Made by a program: the position numbers and the translations under genes
DNA from: Phytophthora sp. 'mugwort'
Lineage: Eukaryota > Oomycota > Peronosporomycetes > Peronosporales > Peronosporaceae
Assembly (NCBI GenBank): GCA_033558025.1
Contig: JAUCEF010000006.1
Coordinates: 1,922,001 to 1,986,000 of the forward strand
DNA length: 64,000 nt
Direction of reading: 5' to 3'
Notes under the pieces: model-generated
What the model was told of the DNA's origin: nothing
The model's database searches: none
Seen by the model: only the letters and a program-made list of their open reading frames with translations
Part shown: piece after piece, positions 12,059-24,500 of the stretch
Layout: each line of letters starts with the position of its first letter
How positions within the stretch are numbered: the stretch's first letter is position 1

Positions 12059-12145
12059 GCAATGGAGGGGAGCGCTAGAGCTGCTGGATGCGGTGCTGCT
12101 GACTGCTGCGCGGATTGAGGATTGGCGCAGGGGGAAGATCTGTTT

Positions 12146-12161
12146 GTTGACTGGAATGAGC
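12146..12161 (-). promoter_or_regulatory. Possible oomycete initiator element
   Basis: Read on the minus strand, this is GCTCATTCCAGTCAAC, close to the oomycete Inr consensus (TCATTYYNCA-type) found at transcription starts. It lies about 90 nt upstream of the ATG at 12058. It supports starting that protein at the ATG and not at an upstream TTG. Confidence 0.35.
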
Positions 12162-14159
12162 CTGAGTTGTGGCAAAGCTCTATGCAACTGGAAAATTTCG
12201 GGTCAAAAATATGGAGGTCGAACTTAAGCGAAATGAAATGAGCCCATTCTCAAGTCGCAGATATTTTCGTGGCGATGATGATATATTATAATATACCTAG
12301 CAATATCCGGATAATGTCTACGGGACACGAGAAAATTGCTCCGTGGAGTATGTAGACTGGTGCAGTAGCTGTTGCATTGTAGTAGCCTCAGAAACCTGCA
12401 TCGCCTTTCGACGGGATGCAACAGAAAAGCGATGGGCCTAACTAACTGCGAAGCGCTTGCCGTGCTATCCATTTCGAGGATGATTGCCCGCAGGAAAATC
12501 AAAGAGTTTTGCTTGTCAAACCGATTGCACATCTTTGGGGTCGTTTCGGTGGTTAATTTTTCAGCGCTGCAAAGCTGGAACATTGCGTCGATCTGCATAG
12601 GTTGCTCTCCTCAAGGTCACTATAGCATCATGATACGCATCGAGCGCAGTTGTGGCAAGCCAAGTGATCTCCAACCATTAGACTGAGATACCTTTACATG
12701 GGGCCTACTAATTCATAAAATGGGCAACCTGATCTACAAATTTACCGTTTCCGGACCTTCGCTAGACACCTCTGCGCCTTCTGAGCCTTGCATTCCATCC
12801 TTCGAACCCGAACCAGTAAACGTGTGGCGGCGAAGTCTTATTTGCGGGTATGCGTCCATTTGGTAGGCTTGAGGCGAGTTGCTGGCAACTCGGTTCAGCG
12901 TACGGTACTCTCGTCACGTCACGTGAGATTTGCCGGGAAGGGTGGACAGTGAGTCACGTAGAGTAAGGGAGGGGTGGCAGATTAAGATGATGAGAGCCCC
13001 AACATGTTGGCCGCCAACATGGCGCGCTTACTGCAGTGCCGTAGTTTAAGAACAGTTGGTTGTTGGCTATTAAAGTGGGCAGCGGCGGCGATGAGCTAGT
13101 TAGTAATTGGCATAAGCAAGCGCAGGCCATGGCCGTCATTGCGGTATGCAGACGCACGTCACTACGCCGTGGCCACGTACGTGAGGCTTGACGGTCGAGG
13201 CCGCCTCAGAGACGATCACGAATCCTTCGGAACATGAAACGAAGCCACCTCAGAGCGGAAGAAGGAGGTATTGTCGTACAGAGACGCTCGAGCGAAAGCA
13301 AAAGGGCGTCATGTTTCATGACTCGTGAATCATAACGCCGTTTTGCTTTGACTCATGAAGACGGGCATTTCTGAATTTCGCGACAACACTCGCCCCAAGG
13401 CGCTCTCTAGCAAAGCGAGCCACTGTTGCGCCAGCGCGATGTGCGATCGTGAACGCTTTCCAGCAATGCAGTGATGATCCCTGTCACACCGGTTTTTTGG
13501 GGCGTATACAGTGGAGACGACGGCATCCCAAGCAGCTTTGCTCGGTTAATCGTTCATCGTTACCCCGGGATTGTCGCGCGTGTTGATAGCGCTGGAACCG
13601 TCAGTGGAAGAGCGGACTGCAGCCCGCCAAAGCAGCGAAACAGCTGGATGTGCGGCGGCGACTCGGTCGAGCGAAGTGCTGGTGACTGACTGGCTTGACT
13701 GCCGTGGCGCCAAACAATGCTCAATTAACACTTGTGTATGCCCCAAACTTTGAGCTAAAGCTTTGTTCTCCGACTTTGTCAATCCATGTGAAAAGAAAAC
13801 TGGATATTTTTAATGCAATTTCACAGTCTTGACGTCAAATTTTGGCCCTTCTCGCATAGTGAATATCAAGTCTCACGTGCGTCGATCGAACAACATCTCC
13901 CGCTTAAGTTCACCTGGCGTGCTTGCTCTCGCTTAAATGCGTCCGCAGCCCCCACATACGAAGCGCAAGTCAACGTGAGAAGAAGACTCGCCCGCCAGAG
14001 GTAAATCCGCGCGCGCGGAGAAAGACTGATTACTGCGGCAAGAGCACGCTGGACGGCGTCGGCTCAAGCAGCGAGAGCGGAGGCGACTGCGTGAGTGTCC
14101 GTTTGAAAGCGCCGTGCACACCCACACATCCACTCGTACACACGTAGCCAAGAGCCACC
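12162..14159. other. Divergent intergenic region of 2 kb
   Basis: This long gap separates two divergent genes. It holds a perfect 12-bp palindrome (CCAACATGTTGG, 12999-13010), a CGTCACGTCACGTGA stretch near 12912-12926 and the long hairpin listed separately. No open frame looks coding. The promoter and 5' UTR of the MYND-PDZ gene must lie in its right part. Confidence 0.5.
13298..13346. repeat. Imperfect 21-bp inverted repeat (hairpin)
   Basis: The left arm GCAAAAGGGCGTCATGTTTCA pairs with TGAATCATAACGCCGTTTTGC with three mismatches around a 7-nt loop (TGACTCG). It is intergenic, far from either start codon, and could be a miniature element end or a regulatory palindrome. Confidence 0.6.
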
Positions 14160-17100
14160 ATGCCCAAGAACAACTACGATGACGATGAGGACGACGACCT
14201 GCTTATGGCTCTGCAGAGCATGGAGCCGTGCGGCAACTGCGGCGCCGAGGGCGCCAAGATCCCCTGCATGAGCGGCTGTGGAGAGGTCTTCTACTGCTCC
14301 AGGGTAGGGCCATCGTAGAACAACGTGCGTGTTGAACACAGGTGTAGAACACAGGGAGCACTAACTTTGCGCTTACGACCGCAGGAATGCAACATGCACC
14401 ACGCATCGGCGCATCGTTTGCGCTGTCGAAACTTGCGGTGCTCCAAGTTTAACGACTCGGAGTGTAGGTCCTTCCTATGCAGTTGCTCGCTGGGTATCAT
14501 GACGCTGTCCAACTAACTTTCTTAACGTTGCTGATGGTATAGCCGAGTCAGGCTCGGACGACTCGGACGAATACGAGACGGACTCGAGCGCCGAGTACGA
14601 GACGGATTCGGACGACGACGACGAGGAGGAGGAAGAAGAAGAGGAAGAGGTCAAGCCAAAGAAAAAGAAAGCCAAGAAGAAGAGCCGCTCCAAATCCCGG
14701 CGGGTCAACAGTTCCCGTAGTGTCGAGTCCTCGGGCAGCACACTCTCAGTAAGGAAATCTGCCCTTGTTGCTACTGCTGGCTGTAAGCCTTTTGGACTCA
14801 TTTGGTGTCTTGTGTCAATCTCTACCCAGCGGAAGGTCAGTCTTGATGCCGACGTGGAAAAACGCATTGAGGAGAAGATCATGAAGCGGCTTAAGAAACA
14901 GGAGGAAGCGCGCATCGCCCAGGCGATCGAAGCTCGTATGCGCGCGGAGAAGGCCAACTGGCGAGATGACGAGATGAACCGCATCATTATGGAAATGCGG
15001 GAGCGTTTCCAGAACGAAATGTCCACGACGACCTTCTGGACGGCTCTGGCCAAGAAGAACGGGCTAGAAATGGACTCTCAGGAGATGCAGACGCTGCAGA
15101 AGTCGATGGAGCACTCGTTCTTGGCGTCCAATCCGCAGTCTGAGGATAAGATGGCTGCACCACTTTCTGCCGAGGAAGCTGCAGCCGCTGGAGTTGCTGC
15201 CATTGATGGGTCGCCTGAGGCGACTGTCAGCCGAACGCGCAGCGTGTCAAAGGAGTCGTCATGGAACAACGCTTGTGGTGCGTTCGAGGCTTTGCGTGTT
15301 GTCGTATGGAAGCACAGTTTCTTGCCGCGCTTACAGTTCCGTTCTGATGACACGACGGGCATCTGGAACATCATGACGGATCTGGATGCTGACGAGTCAT
15401 TTGCCCACATCAGCAATGGTGATAAGCTGCTTTCTATCAACGGACGCGCTATTGACGACTCGGTGCGCACAGAGGATGACCTGAACGATATCTTCGCAGC
15501 GTACGCTTCGCCGATTATCATGAAATTTGAGGCTGGTGACCCATCTCCGGAAAACTGTAAGGTACACGACTACACGGTGACGTGGTCGAACGGACCGCTG
15601 GGTGTCACGTTGAAGGATGATTGCGCTACGCAAAAGATTCCAATTGTTAACCGTTTGACCAAGAAGGCGGGATCGGTCGCTGTCAAGCAGAATATTGCTA
15701 TTGGTGATGTGCTTGTGGCTATCAACAACATTGATACGATCCAGCTCGGCTGCTCGCTGTCCATGTCAATCCTGAAGAAGGTGCAGCTGCCTGCTAAGCT
15801 CCGATTCCGTGGTGTGGGTGGGCCTGCTCCAGGATCAGTGTCGAACAACGAACCCGCACCTCAGATACCGCAACGTAGTAGCGTGACTGTTTCTCGCCAA
15901 CCCAGCTCGCTGAAACCGGAGCACAGCAATGCGGCCGTCGATGAGCGCGCCCCGTCAGTGATGAACTTCAGTTTGAGCATGTCACGACCGAGCAAGTATT
16001 CGATTAACTGGGGTGAAGGACCTTTAGGTCTTACGATCATTCCTGGACTGAACGACGGCGACCTCCCTGTGATCAAGAAGGTGACGGGTACAGGTAACTC
16101 CATTGGTATCGATAAAGCTCAGGTGGGTGACTTTTTGGAGAGCATGAACGGCATTGAGACGGCCACGATGCACTTTGAGAATGTGGTTTCGTACTTGAAG
16201 ACAGCGCCTAAACCTGTATTGCTGCGCTTCCGTGCGGCTCTGGACGACGATGATGCAAGAGGTCCGTCGTCGTACCGTAGCAATGGTACGGCACTTTCCG
16301 CTAAAACTGATGCCAGCAACACTGCGAGTACGCGTTCGAGCTACGACAATGCTTCAATGCACATGAGTCCGCCGGAATCTGCACCGATCCCTGCACCTGC
16401 TCCAAGTCACGAGATTGTCAGACAAGTATCACGTGAAGCACCGAGCGATGTGTACAAGGTGGTGTGGGGATCAGGTCCACTGGGTCTTACGATCGACGCG
16501 AAACCGCAGGCGACGGGCGCATTTATCAAGCGCATTGCTTCTCACGGTGCAGCGGCTCATCTCTCTCACGACTGCGTCGGTGACGACGTGACCCACATCA
16601 ACGACATGGACGTATCGCGCGTGGCATTCCAGGATATCGTGGCGCATCTGAAGAATGTGCCACGTCCAGTTACACTTTTCTTCAGGCGCAAGGCTGTCCA
16701 ACATCACCATGAACGGCAAAATTCGTACTCGTCGTCTTCGGGTGGAAGCTCGCCAGTTCAATACGATGTTCCTACCCCAAGTCACAGTCGAAAAGCAGCA
16801 TTAGCTGCAGCAGGCGACGATGGCGGAGTGCAGTTCTACAACTTGGTGTGGCAGGATGGCACTCCTCTGGGACTTTCGTTACGTGGCGCCGATAACACGT
16901 GTGAGTACCCTTACATTACTCGTGTGACGGGTACAGGAAGTGCGGCGCATTTGCCGCCCTCGGCAATGAACGACTGCTTGATCTCAGTTGACGGACGCAG
17001 CGTACACGTGCGTGACAAGTCGTTTGAGGAGGTTATGACACTACTCAAGGTGATGCAGAAACCTTTGACATTGAAGTTTCAGGTGCGACACGTGGGTGGT

Positions 17101-17529
17101 CAACCTCGTGCTCCCGTCCCCCCGCCACCCGCACCAACTCCGGTGCAATATCAACAACGGACACCTTCTCCATCGCCATCTCCTCCGCCACCGCAGCAGC
17201 AATCGCAGCAGCGAAAGCTGGTAAAGACGCAAGAGTCGTACACATGGCGGCAAAATCGGGCTCCTCCTCCACCAGTGCCCGCTCAGCAACCATTGGCACA
17301 ATCGTATAGCTCGAGCTCGTCGCTCCCGGGTGCAAATGGTATGATGAGTGGTCACAGTAGTAATAATCTTAGTAGGAGTGTCAATTCGATGGGCAGTGAC
17401 CGTGGCCTCGGTGCTGGTGTGACTCCGGGCAATGAGAACAAGTTCAGCAGCATCCAGGCGCCCTTCCTCGTGCAGAACAAGCTCTCGACCGGCCGTCGGC
17501 AAAAAATGCTCAAGGGCCTTAAGAAGTAG
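14160..17529 (+). CDS. MYND zinc finger and five-PDZ scaffold protein
   Basis: Four exons, 14160-14303, 14385-14463, 14543-14748 and 14830-17529, give 1042 residues. The start has a good context (GCCACCATG). A complete MYND finger uses Cys24, 27, 36, 40, 46, 50, His58 and Cys62. A Ser/Asp/Glu-rich acidic stretch and a Lys/Arg-rich segment follow, then a coiled coil near 145-205. Five PDZ-like repeats lie at about 296-377, 389-470, 532-610, 684-762 and 811-895. Repeats 2-5 share a Trp-x(2-4)-G-x-LG(L/V)(T/S) start typical of the carboxylate-binding loop. The first is more divergent. The C-terminus is Pro/Gln/Ser-rich and ends in a basic tail (GRRQKMLKGLKK). Both domain types bind short peptides, so a scaffold role is likely. 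The specific partner is unknown. Confidence 0.85.
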
Positions 17530-18101
17530 ACGAGCACGCTATGCCGAGATTTCCAGCTTTACGGCTTCCTCCTAACGACCGTGCAAGGTGTTGACAACGG
17601 CGTGGTGACGAGAATGAGGAGCGGACGGGCAAATGGGCGGAGAGGAAGGAGAACAAGAATCTTACAGGGAAGACTAAAGACATCAACACGACGTAACAAG
17701 CATGATAAAGCGAAAAAAAGAGCAAAACAAATCGAGATGGCGAGCAAGAATCACAGCGCAGCATTTTTAAGGCACTCATCGTCTGGTAGAGACCCCAGCA
17801 CGGCGGTGTCCGCTATCTCGTGTCTGTCTCGTGTTTTAACGGTATGTGGGTGAAAGTGAGTAACATTGCTTTGTGCCTTTGCATTATATTGTGTTGTGTG
17901 AACCCAGGCAATTGCGGGGTGGTTTGTGTGTTTCTTTTTGTGGCCAAGCTTTCCAGAGCTGTTAGAACGGCCGACTTAGTCGAGGAAAATAGTGCTGCCA
18001 TTTCAACTCCAGAACTGAAGGTACAACACTGCAGGAAATCATCGACGTCAGTTAACACACACTTACATGGATTGTCATTGTTGTTGACTTACCCATACCG
18101 C
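17530..18101. other. Convergent intergenic region
   Basis: This gap lies between the stops of the MYND-PDZ gene and the coiled-coil gene. The first part is purine-rich and the remainder AT-rich, with nothing protein-like. Both 3' UTRs and terminators should be here. Confidence 0.45.
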
Positions 18102-19447
18102 CTACGCAGCTCCGTATGTAGATCCGCAGCAAACTATCGACAGATCAAATCGTTCACTGTGAGGTACGTACAGACATGATACGTGAGGCAGGATAGCGCA
18201 CCCTTTGTGTTGCTGTTGTGTACCTGGTGAGCTCTTGCTCAAGTTGGTGCTTAACCTGTTCGCAAAATGTCCAGAATCAAGACAAATTCAGGTTGATTCG
18301 ATACAGAATGAAATACAGGTCCTGTTAACGGGAATGTACGCACGTGCTCGAGGGTTGCTCGACACTCTTGGGTCTGTGTAAGCTGCCCCTGCAAGTGCGT
18401 AACTTGGCCCCGCGCAAGCTCAAGCTGCACTTGCAGTGCCTGATTGTCGGCTTCGTGCTGTTGGTTGCGCACTTCCAGTTGTATGATCTTCGCAGCGCTT
18501 TCTCGGGCTGCATCCGAGTAAATTGCTTGCGACAGCGCGGCCTCGGAGCCAACTAGTTGTCGCTCATATCGTGCACAAATTGTTTCAAGTTGCTGCACTC
18601 GTTGGCGCCCAACCGTGGCGAGTGCCTGCGTCTCCAGAGGTGAGCTTGAATTTGACTTCGCGGTTGGTGAAGAAGCTCGCTGCAAGTCCCGTAGTGTTTG
18701 GTCTTCAGCGCTGACAACATCAGGGTGATCTGGATCCTCCATTTCGTCCATGATGTGTTCTTGGAGCTTATTCTCCCGCACGCACAGCGCGGTGAGAGCT
18801 TCGAGTAGTCCTAGGAATTGGTGTTGTGCATCGATGACCTGGCGTCGATATCTCTCGAGTTCGGCGAATACGCGGTCCTGTACGCATTGAGCTCGTGCTT
18901 GCTCACACTGAAGGCGGTGCATTTGTTGCTCAGTTTCGCCAACGTGGGAGCTCATCTGCAGTAAATGCTCGAGGACTTGTGATTTTTTCAGCAGTTTGAA
19001 GTAAGTGTCTGTGCTCATTGTCGACATGTGCGGGCCGGAAAAAACAGAGGTTGATGCTGCTTTCGCTGCAGTTGACGTGGCTCTCGAAGACGCAGTATTG
19101 GACGCCAAAGGGGAAGTACAATCAGGATCAGAGCAGTACTTGTATCCACGGCGAGATGCCGCAGTTGGTGTAAAAGTAAAAGCTGGAGTAAATATCTTCT
19201 GTTTGGTGACGTTTAGAGTTGCGTGAACTGGTGCTGGAGGGGGCGCAGACAATGCAGAAACAGACGACGAGGGCGAGATCACATACGTCGATGCTGTAGA
19301 AAGTGTGCGAGGTTTCAGACTAGGGTCAATGATCTCATGCGGATAAACAGCATTGATCTCCTTGGCCCGTTTGACTTGGATCTGCTGCTGAGAACGGTTC
19401 GTGACGATTGTAAGCGATGGGCGACTTGCTCGTGTCTGCACGTCCAT
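18102..19447 (-). CDS. Coiled-coil protein, unknown function
   Basis: The main exon (19447-18344) has a clear ATG and encodes 368 residues. The in-frame stop that follows is avoided by a GTGCGT donor after the codons for LEH. A second exon (18255-18224) then continues the heptad pattern (VKHQLEQELT). A third (18156-18102) ends in TAG. The phases fit and give 396 residues, but the last exon is the weakest part. The first 130 residues are Ser/Ala/Pro-rich with a Cys pair (YCSDPDCTSP). From about 140 to the end the protein is mostly amphipathic helix (QQMHRLQCEQARAQC, RQRVQQLETICARYERQL), interrupted by an acidic linker. Function is not recognisable. Confidence 0.68.
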
Positions 19448-19571
19448 TGCTGCTCAAATTCTTTGCTGAAGTGAGATGGTAAACAATGCATTCATTTGTC
19501 GATAAAAATACTGCCAGCTACTATCGCAGCAAATTCTCCAAAGGGTATTCTTACGTTTTACTGCCATATCT

Positions 19572-19973
19572 TCACTTATGCTGTAGTTTCTTCTTCTTCG
19601 CTGAAGGGCCACTTTTCCCCGCGTCGTCACTATCCGCTGGCCTCGACCCACCAACTTTTGCACGCCCGGGCTTCGCAACTTCCACTTCTTCCTCTGCGTT
19701 TATTTCATCCCGAAGACCCTTCTTAGCCAGAGCCGCTAGTCGCCCAACCTTCAGCACATAGGCGTCCATGCGGAACTTGCGCTTGAGTCCAGCCTCATTC
19801 ATGTAGCGAACTTTGCCAAAGATTGGGCGTTCCTTCCAGCCTTGGTCGTGCTTTCCGAACGTCCAGGCCACGCCAGCATACGAGTTTGGGTCAGGCGCAT
19901 CCAACGCATACTTGTTGTTGAGCACCAACGCCGCGTTGAAACCTTCTTCTGGACTACGAGTCCACTCCAGCAA

Positions 19974-20009
<36 letters not shown>

Positions 20010-21311
20010 CTTGCCCGTAACCACGAGCTCTCGCTGTGCAGCGTTCCAAAATCTGTCACTAGTTTGGAAAAACTCTAGTTTTTCACGTGAGTACAGTTGT
20101 TCCCGCTTGTCTTGAGCATGCTCTTGCAAGGTGATCTGCGCATAGTTGGGAAGGCAGCGCATCGAGTCGTAGGTTTCTTGGTTGTAGACCACCAGGTTCA
20201 CTGATAGTTCACGACGTACGATGAGTTCCTCTAAGAACGACGCTAATCCTTCCTTAGCTCGCGTCACACTTTTCAATTTCTGTGCAGCGACCACAATACG
20301 TACGACGCTAATGTGCCCATAGCGTAGATAGAGACTCAAGTCGCTGCCAGCATCCAGACTCGGTTCATTGCGCTCAGTGGTGTAGCTTGCAAGTTTGTCT
20401 GGAGTCAGGAATTTTTTCGCGATGGCAGAAGCTGCAGTTTCTCCTCCTTTAAAGTACCAGCTTACGCCCTTGACGCTGCGATTCACATCCAGCAGCTCTA
20501 GCGTCTCAGCAACAGCCTCCAACCTCGTGACATTCAGCGGCTTCAGTTGCTTAGGGTTTTCAAGGACAGTTAGCAGCGACTTTCCTTTTGTTTCGTATGC
20601 TTTCTCCAATGTCAAACTCTCCAAAGGAACGACGTATCGATCCAAGTGCTTCGTGATCTTAGGACGGATCGTACGCGCCGCGTACTCTTCCTTGTCTGTG
20701 ACCACAGCTGCAGGCACCACAACGTCGCCTTCAACCTCAACAATTCCATAGCTAGCGCCCGTATCTTCATCTTCCACCGACGAAACAAGCTTGTCTAGCG
20801 CCGAGCGCCAAGGCCGCAAGTACGGACGGTCCGTCACGACCAGAACAGATTTGCGCGCGCAGAACTTGAGCAGTTCGTCGCGTGTAAGACGCTCAGTTGC
20901 CTCGTGTTGGTGGTGGAAGACGTCCAGACCTAAGCCACGACCTGCGAGTCGCTGGTGCGCGTCCGCCAGACCTTCCAACGCAAATAACGCGTGCCTCTCC
21001 GTGACAAACGCGTGAGCGCTGGCATCTTGAACCGCTTGAGCCTTCCACTCGTGTTCATCTGGCTGCAATGCAGAGACAACTGAGCGGTCTGGGAACAGGT
21101 AAACCACGTGTAGAGGCAGCTTCAACTCGTTGGCGGCCGCCACCGCGTACTCCAGTGCGTAATTGTACTTGGTACGCACCGACGTCTGCATCCAGTAGAG
21201 CAGATAGCTGCCCGCTGGCGACTTGGCGCCTTCGTACAGCCATTGGATGCGCTCGCGGTGCAGACCATTAGGTAGCTGAAGCTTCTCCAGAGCACGACGC
21301 ACGCTCACCAT
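19572..21311 (-). CDS. PHR: Class II CPD photolyase
   Basis: This intronless gene encodes 579 residues, the usual size plus a short tail. The N-terminal alpha/beta antenna-binding domain begins with GSYLLYWMQTSVRTKYNYAL and HVVYLFP. The class II signatures are clear: the RPKITKHLDRY linker, RYGHISV, RRELSVNLVVYN, KMHGYMRMYWAKKLLEW and the FAD-site region NNKYALDAPDPNSYAGVAW with ERPIFGKVRYM. The enzyme uses blue light and FADH- to split cyclobutane pyrimidine dimers in DNA. The C-terminus is Ala/Gly/Lys-rich (SAKKKKLQHK) and is a plausible nuclear localisation signal. Its minus-strand neighbour starts about 125 bp from its stop codon and reads the same way. Confidence 0.95.
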
Positions 21312-21574
21312 CCTCGGACAACCGACTTTCTAGATTTAGTGTAGACTTTGGACCTACCTAAGACACAACCGTCGAACACGGTCGTCGACTGAAGTTTCAA
21401 ATTGTTTTTTTTTTTCCTTTAAAGACAATATCAAAAGTTACACATTATTTAACGTGTAAAGAGTGCATGAGCCATGTTCTTATCCACATGAGTTCCTCTC
21501 ATCCTAATCTAAGGTCAATATACGCAAACGAGGTTCGCAGCAGGAGTTTAAGTTGGCTTTGGGTTCCAATCCTT

Positions 21575-24500
21575 TTACCGTGCCATGTCTTGCAGTTGGC
21601 GGCCGATCAAATACCGTTCATTGCGGATCGATTCGCTCAGGTTCGAAAGCCACCGGGTCACGTGCGAATGCGAACGCACCAGCACGAAGACTGTACCAAC
21701 CCAGAATGCGCACATGGCGAAGGCAGTCTTCTCAAAGTTCGCCTTGTCGGACGAACCGACCAGCAGAATTACAGACGACAACAGCCACGGCACCACGAGC
21801 ATTCCTATAAGGAATACCGCGATGGGTTGTAGCACGCTCTCCTGGAAAAACTCCATGTCGAAACACTTGCCTCGAATGTTATCCCGGCGAAGCCGAACAG
21901 CTTCGTTTTCGTGTACATTCACATTGAATTGGAGTTGACGGTATGCTTTGCGGAACGAACCAATAAAGCCCACAGATTCGGCGACGACGGCAGCCGCAGC
22001 ATCCTCTTCATGCAGTAGTCGCTCCTCTTCCTCTTCTTCCAGCTCATCATCATCCATGTCGTCCTCGAACAGCTCGTCCTCGTTAGCCACATCTAAGAAT
22101 CCTTCTTCGTCAGCTTCTAGTTCTTCCAGAGCTGCTTGTCGCTGATTGCGGCGCCTATTGTTGCGCTTGGCAGGGAAGCAGCACACCAGCCACGCAAACA
22201 AATTGAAGAACAAATAACCCATCAGGAAGCTTTCGAGAGAGGCGGCATTTGCACTGGTGACGCACAACGACATCAGCTGACCCAGCATAAATGGGCACAC
22301 CAGGGTCCAGCCCACAACACACGTCACAGCGTTCGCAGGAGTCATGTTACGGACGGAATACCCGCGCTGGACCAACGTCGGATCCACTCGCTCTTCCGGC
22401 AGCATCAGGACATTCAGAGCGTGAATGCTGTTTACAAAGTACCAGATGATTTGAACACCTGCCGCCATCACGAGCGGGTCATGGCTGATTCCAGACACAC
22501 GTTCAAACGGACCCATGCAAATCCGACCGATAAACAGCGAGCCAAACAACATCGATCCAATCACCACGATGCAAACAGCCCACAAAAAAACAGCTAAGCC
22601 AGCAAGTCGAAGCCATAGGTGAGATGGTGTTTCTCTCGGAAGTAGTGGGTACTCCACGGGCTGTGGATCGTCCAAACCATCCTCGGGCCACGGCAGATAA
22701 CGGTGCCCATCTACACGTAATTCCTCCGGAGGTAGCTGAGCACGAGGGTGGAAATGGAGAGGAGGTGGCGGCAGCACTACAATCTTCGACTTCCGCTGGC
22801 CATTCGCTCCAATCTCCAACTCAGTCTGTGGCAGCAGGTACTCCGTCAAACCCAACCAGTCGCTTGCGAATACAATTCCAACATGCTGAAACTTGCCAAT
22901 ATCGTTCTTCGCATGCTCCAATACACTCAGCACAACGAGGTGGACAACCAGAAGTTCCAGTGGTATTTGAATCTCTGGACTGAAGTGCTGAAAATGAAGC
23001 GTCAACGGGAAAAAAGACGGTGCCACAAAGCTTGCGATCCGTACAGGAGCATGCACAAGGACAAGCAGCAGCGCCGCGTAGATTGCAAGAGACAACAGCA
23101 TACGACGAGCGTGCTTCGTGCATCTCTCGCTCAGCAACGTACGCAGTAGATCCGGGTGGTCTTCCTGCGGTCGAATAACCTTGGCTAAAATATCGGGGTG
23201 AGCAACTTCACGCATTTGCAAGACAGACACCGTCACGAATAGCATGAAGGTGATGCCCAGTACCCAATGCACCATCAGTGTGCAGATCATATTCTGCATA
23301 CAGAATGCAATGCGGTCATGTGCCGTCACCTTGAACAAGTGGAGAGATGCAAAGTCGATGCAAAGCCCCAATATAATGGGCAGAATCACCATTTTCAGCA
23401 ACAACAGCGTTGACACTTTGACAATAGCTGTCAAGCAGCGTAAAGCCCACAGGAGACCGTCCATGAGCGGACGATGAATGTATGAGGAAGCAGTCCTCAC
23501 CATAAACCTCCAGAGTACGATCGTCATGCAAATCGACAAGTAACCCATCATACACGTGCAAATATCCACTAGTTGCAAACAGTCGCCACTTTGCTTCGCC
23601 GTCTCGATTGATTGCAGCAGATTCTTCACGAAAAAAACACCAATTGATAGCTCCTGATCAGCTGCAGATTCAAGCCTGACTAGTGATGCAAAAGCCGTGC
23701 AAGTAACTGGTAGCGATGCCACAATCCTGGCTCCAGCAGACAGCAACGTGCTTCCGAGTGTGTACGGGATGAACGCAAACAGACCAAGGTAGGCCCCATT
23801 GAACGCCAACAGCCACGACACATTGCGGAAAAGCACCACCAAGTCTCCACGTAGTCCTAGCAGCTCGTCCATTGCGATATTAATCTCCATGTGCTCGAAA
23901 TCGTCTTCCCACTCGCGTTGGTTCATGTTTTGCGGCGGATCCACGCGATTGCGTGCGCCTCTTGGCGCTGGTCCAGCAGCATTTTGTCCAGGGTCCTCAT
24001 TCATCTCGGGTGCATCACGCAATGGTCGTCGTTGACGCAGCTCGTGCTGAGGCTCTGGGACAGGATCCGCATCTTCCACAGGCGGTGCAAGTCCAAACTC
24101 GTGGTGCTGAATGAAGGCGTCCGCGAAAGGTTCCTCCCGGTTCTGATCGGCCCACTCTTCTTCGTCCGACGAGTCGTCAGATTGGGCGTTCTCGTCCAAG
24201 TTGCCTAATCTCCGGGGTCCGTCCAACATGGGACGCAGTCTTGGCTCGACATCTTGTTCGTTCTCCACAGCTTCTTCAACGTGATTGCCCTCTCCAAACT
24301 GCGCACGACGCACGTGTTGAGCTGCATCATGACGGTGGTGATGGTGGTGGTGTGGCATCTCGTCGGCTGCGATCTCCTCCTCGATGTGGTCTAAATGGAA
24401 CCTCAGGAAGTCCGCGAAAGACATTAACGCCAGGAAGGAGAAGACGATGCACACGATGAGGATCACACCCGAGAAAATATCGTCCACAACGTGTGGCGCG

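Noticed and set aside
12059..12187. 43-residue N-terminal extension with mitochondrial-presequence character
   Set aside because: It would require a TTG start, and an initiator-like element lies inside it. The ATG at 12058 is preferred.
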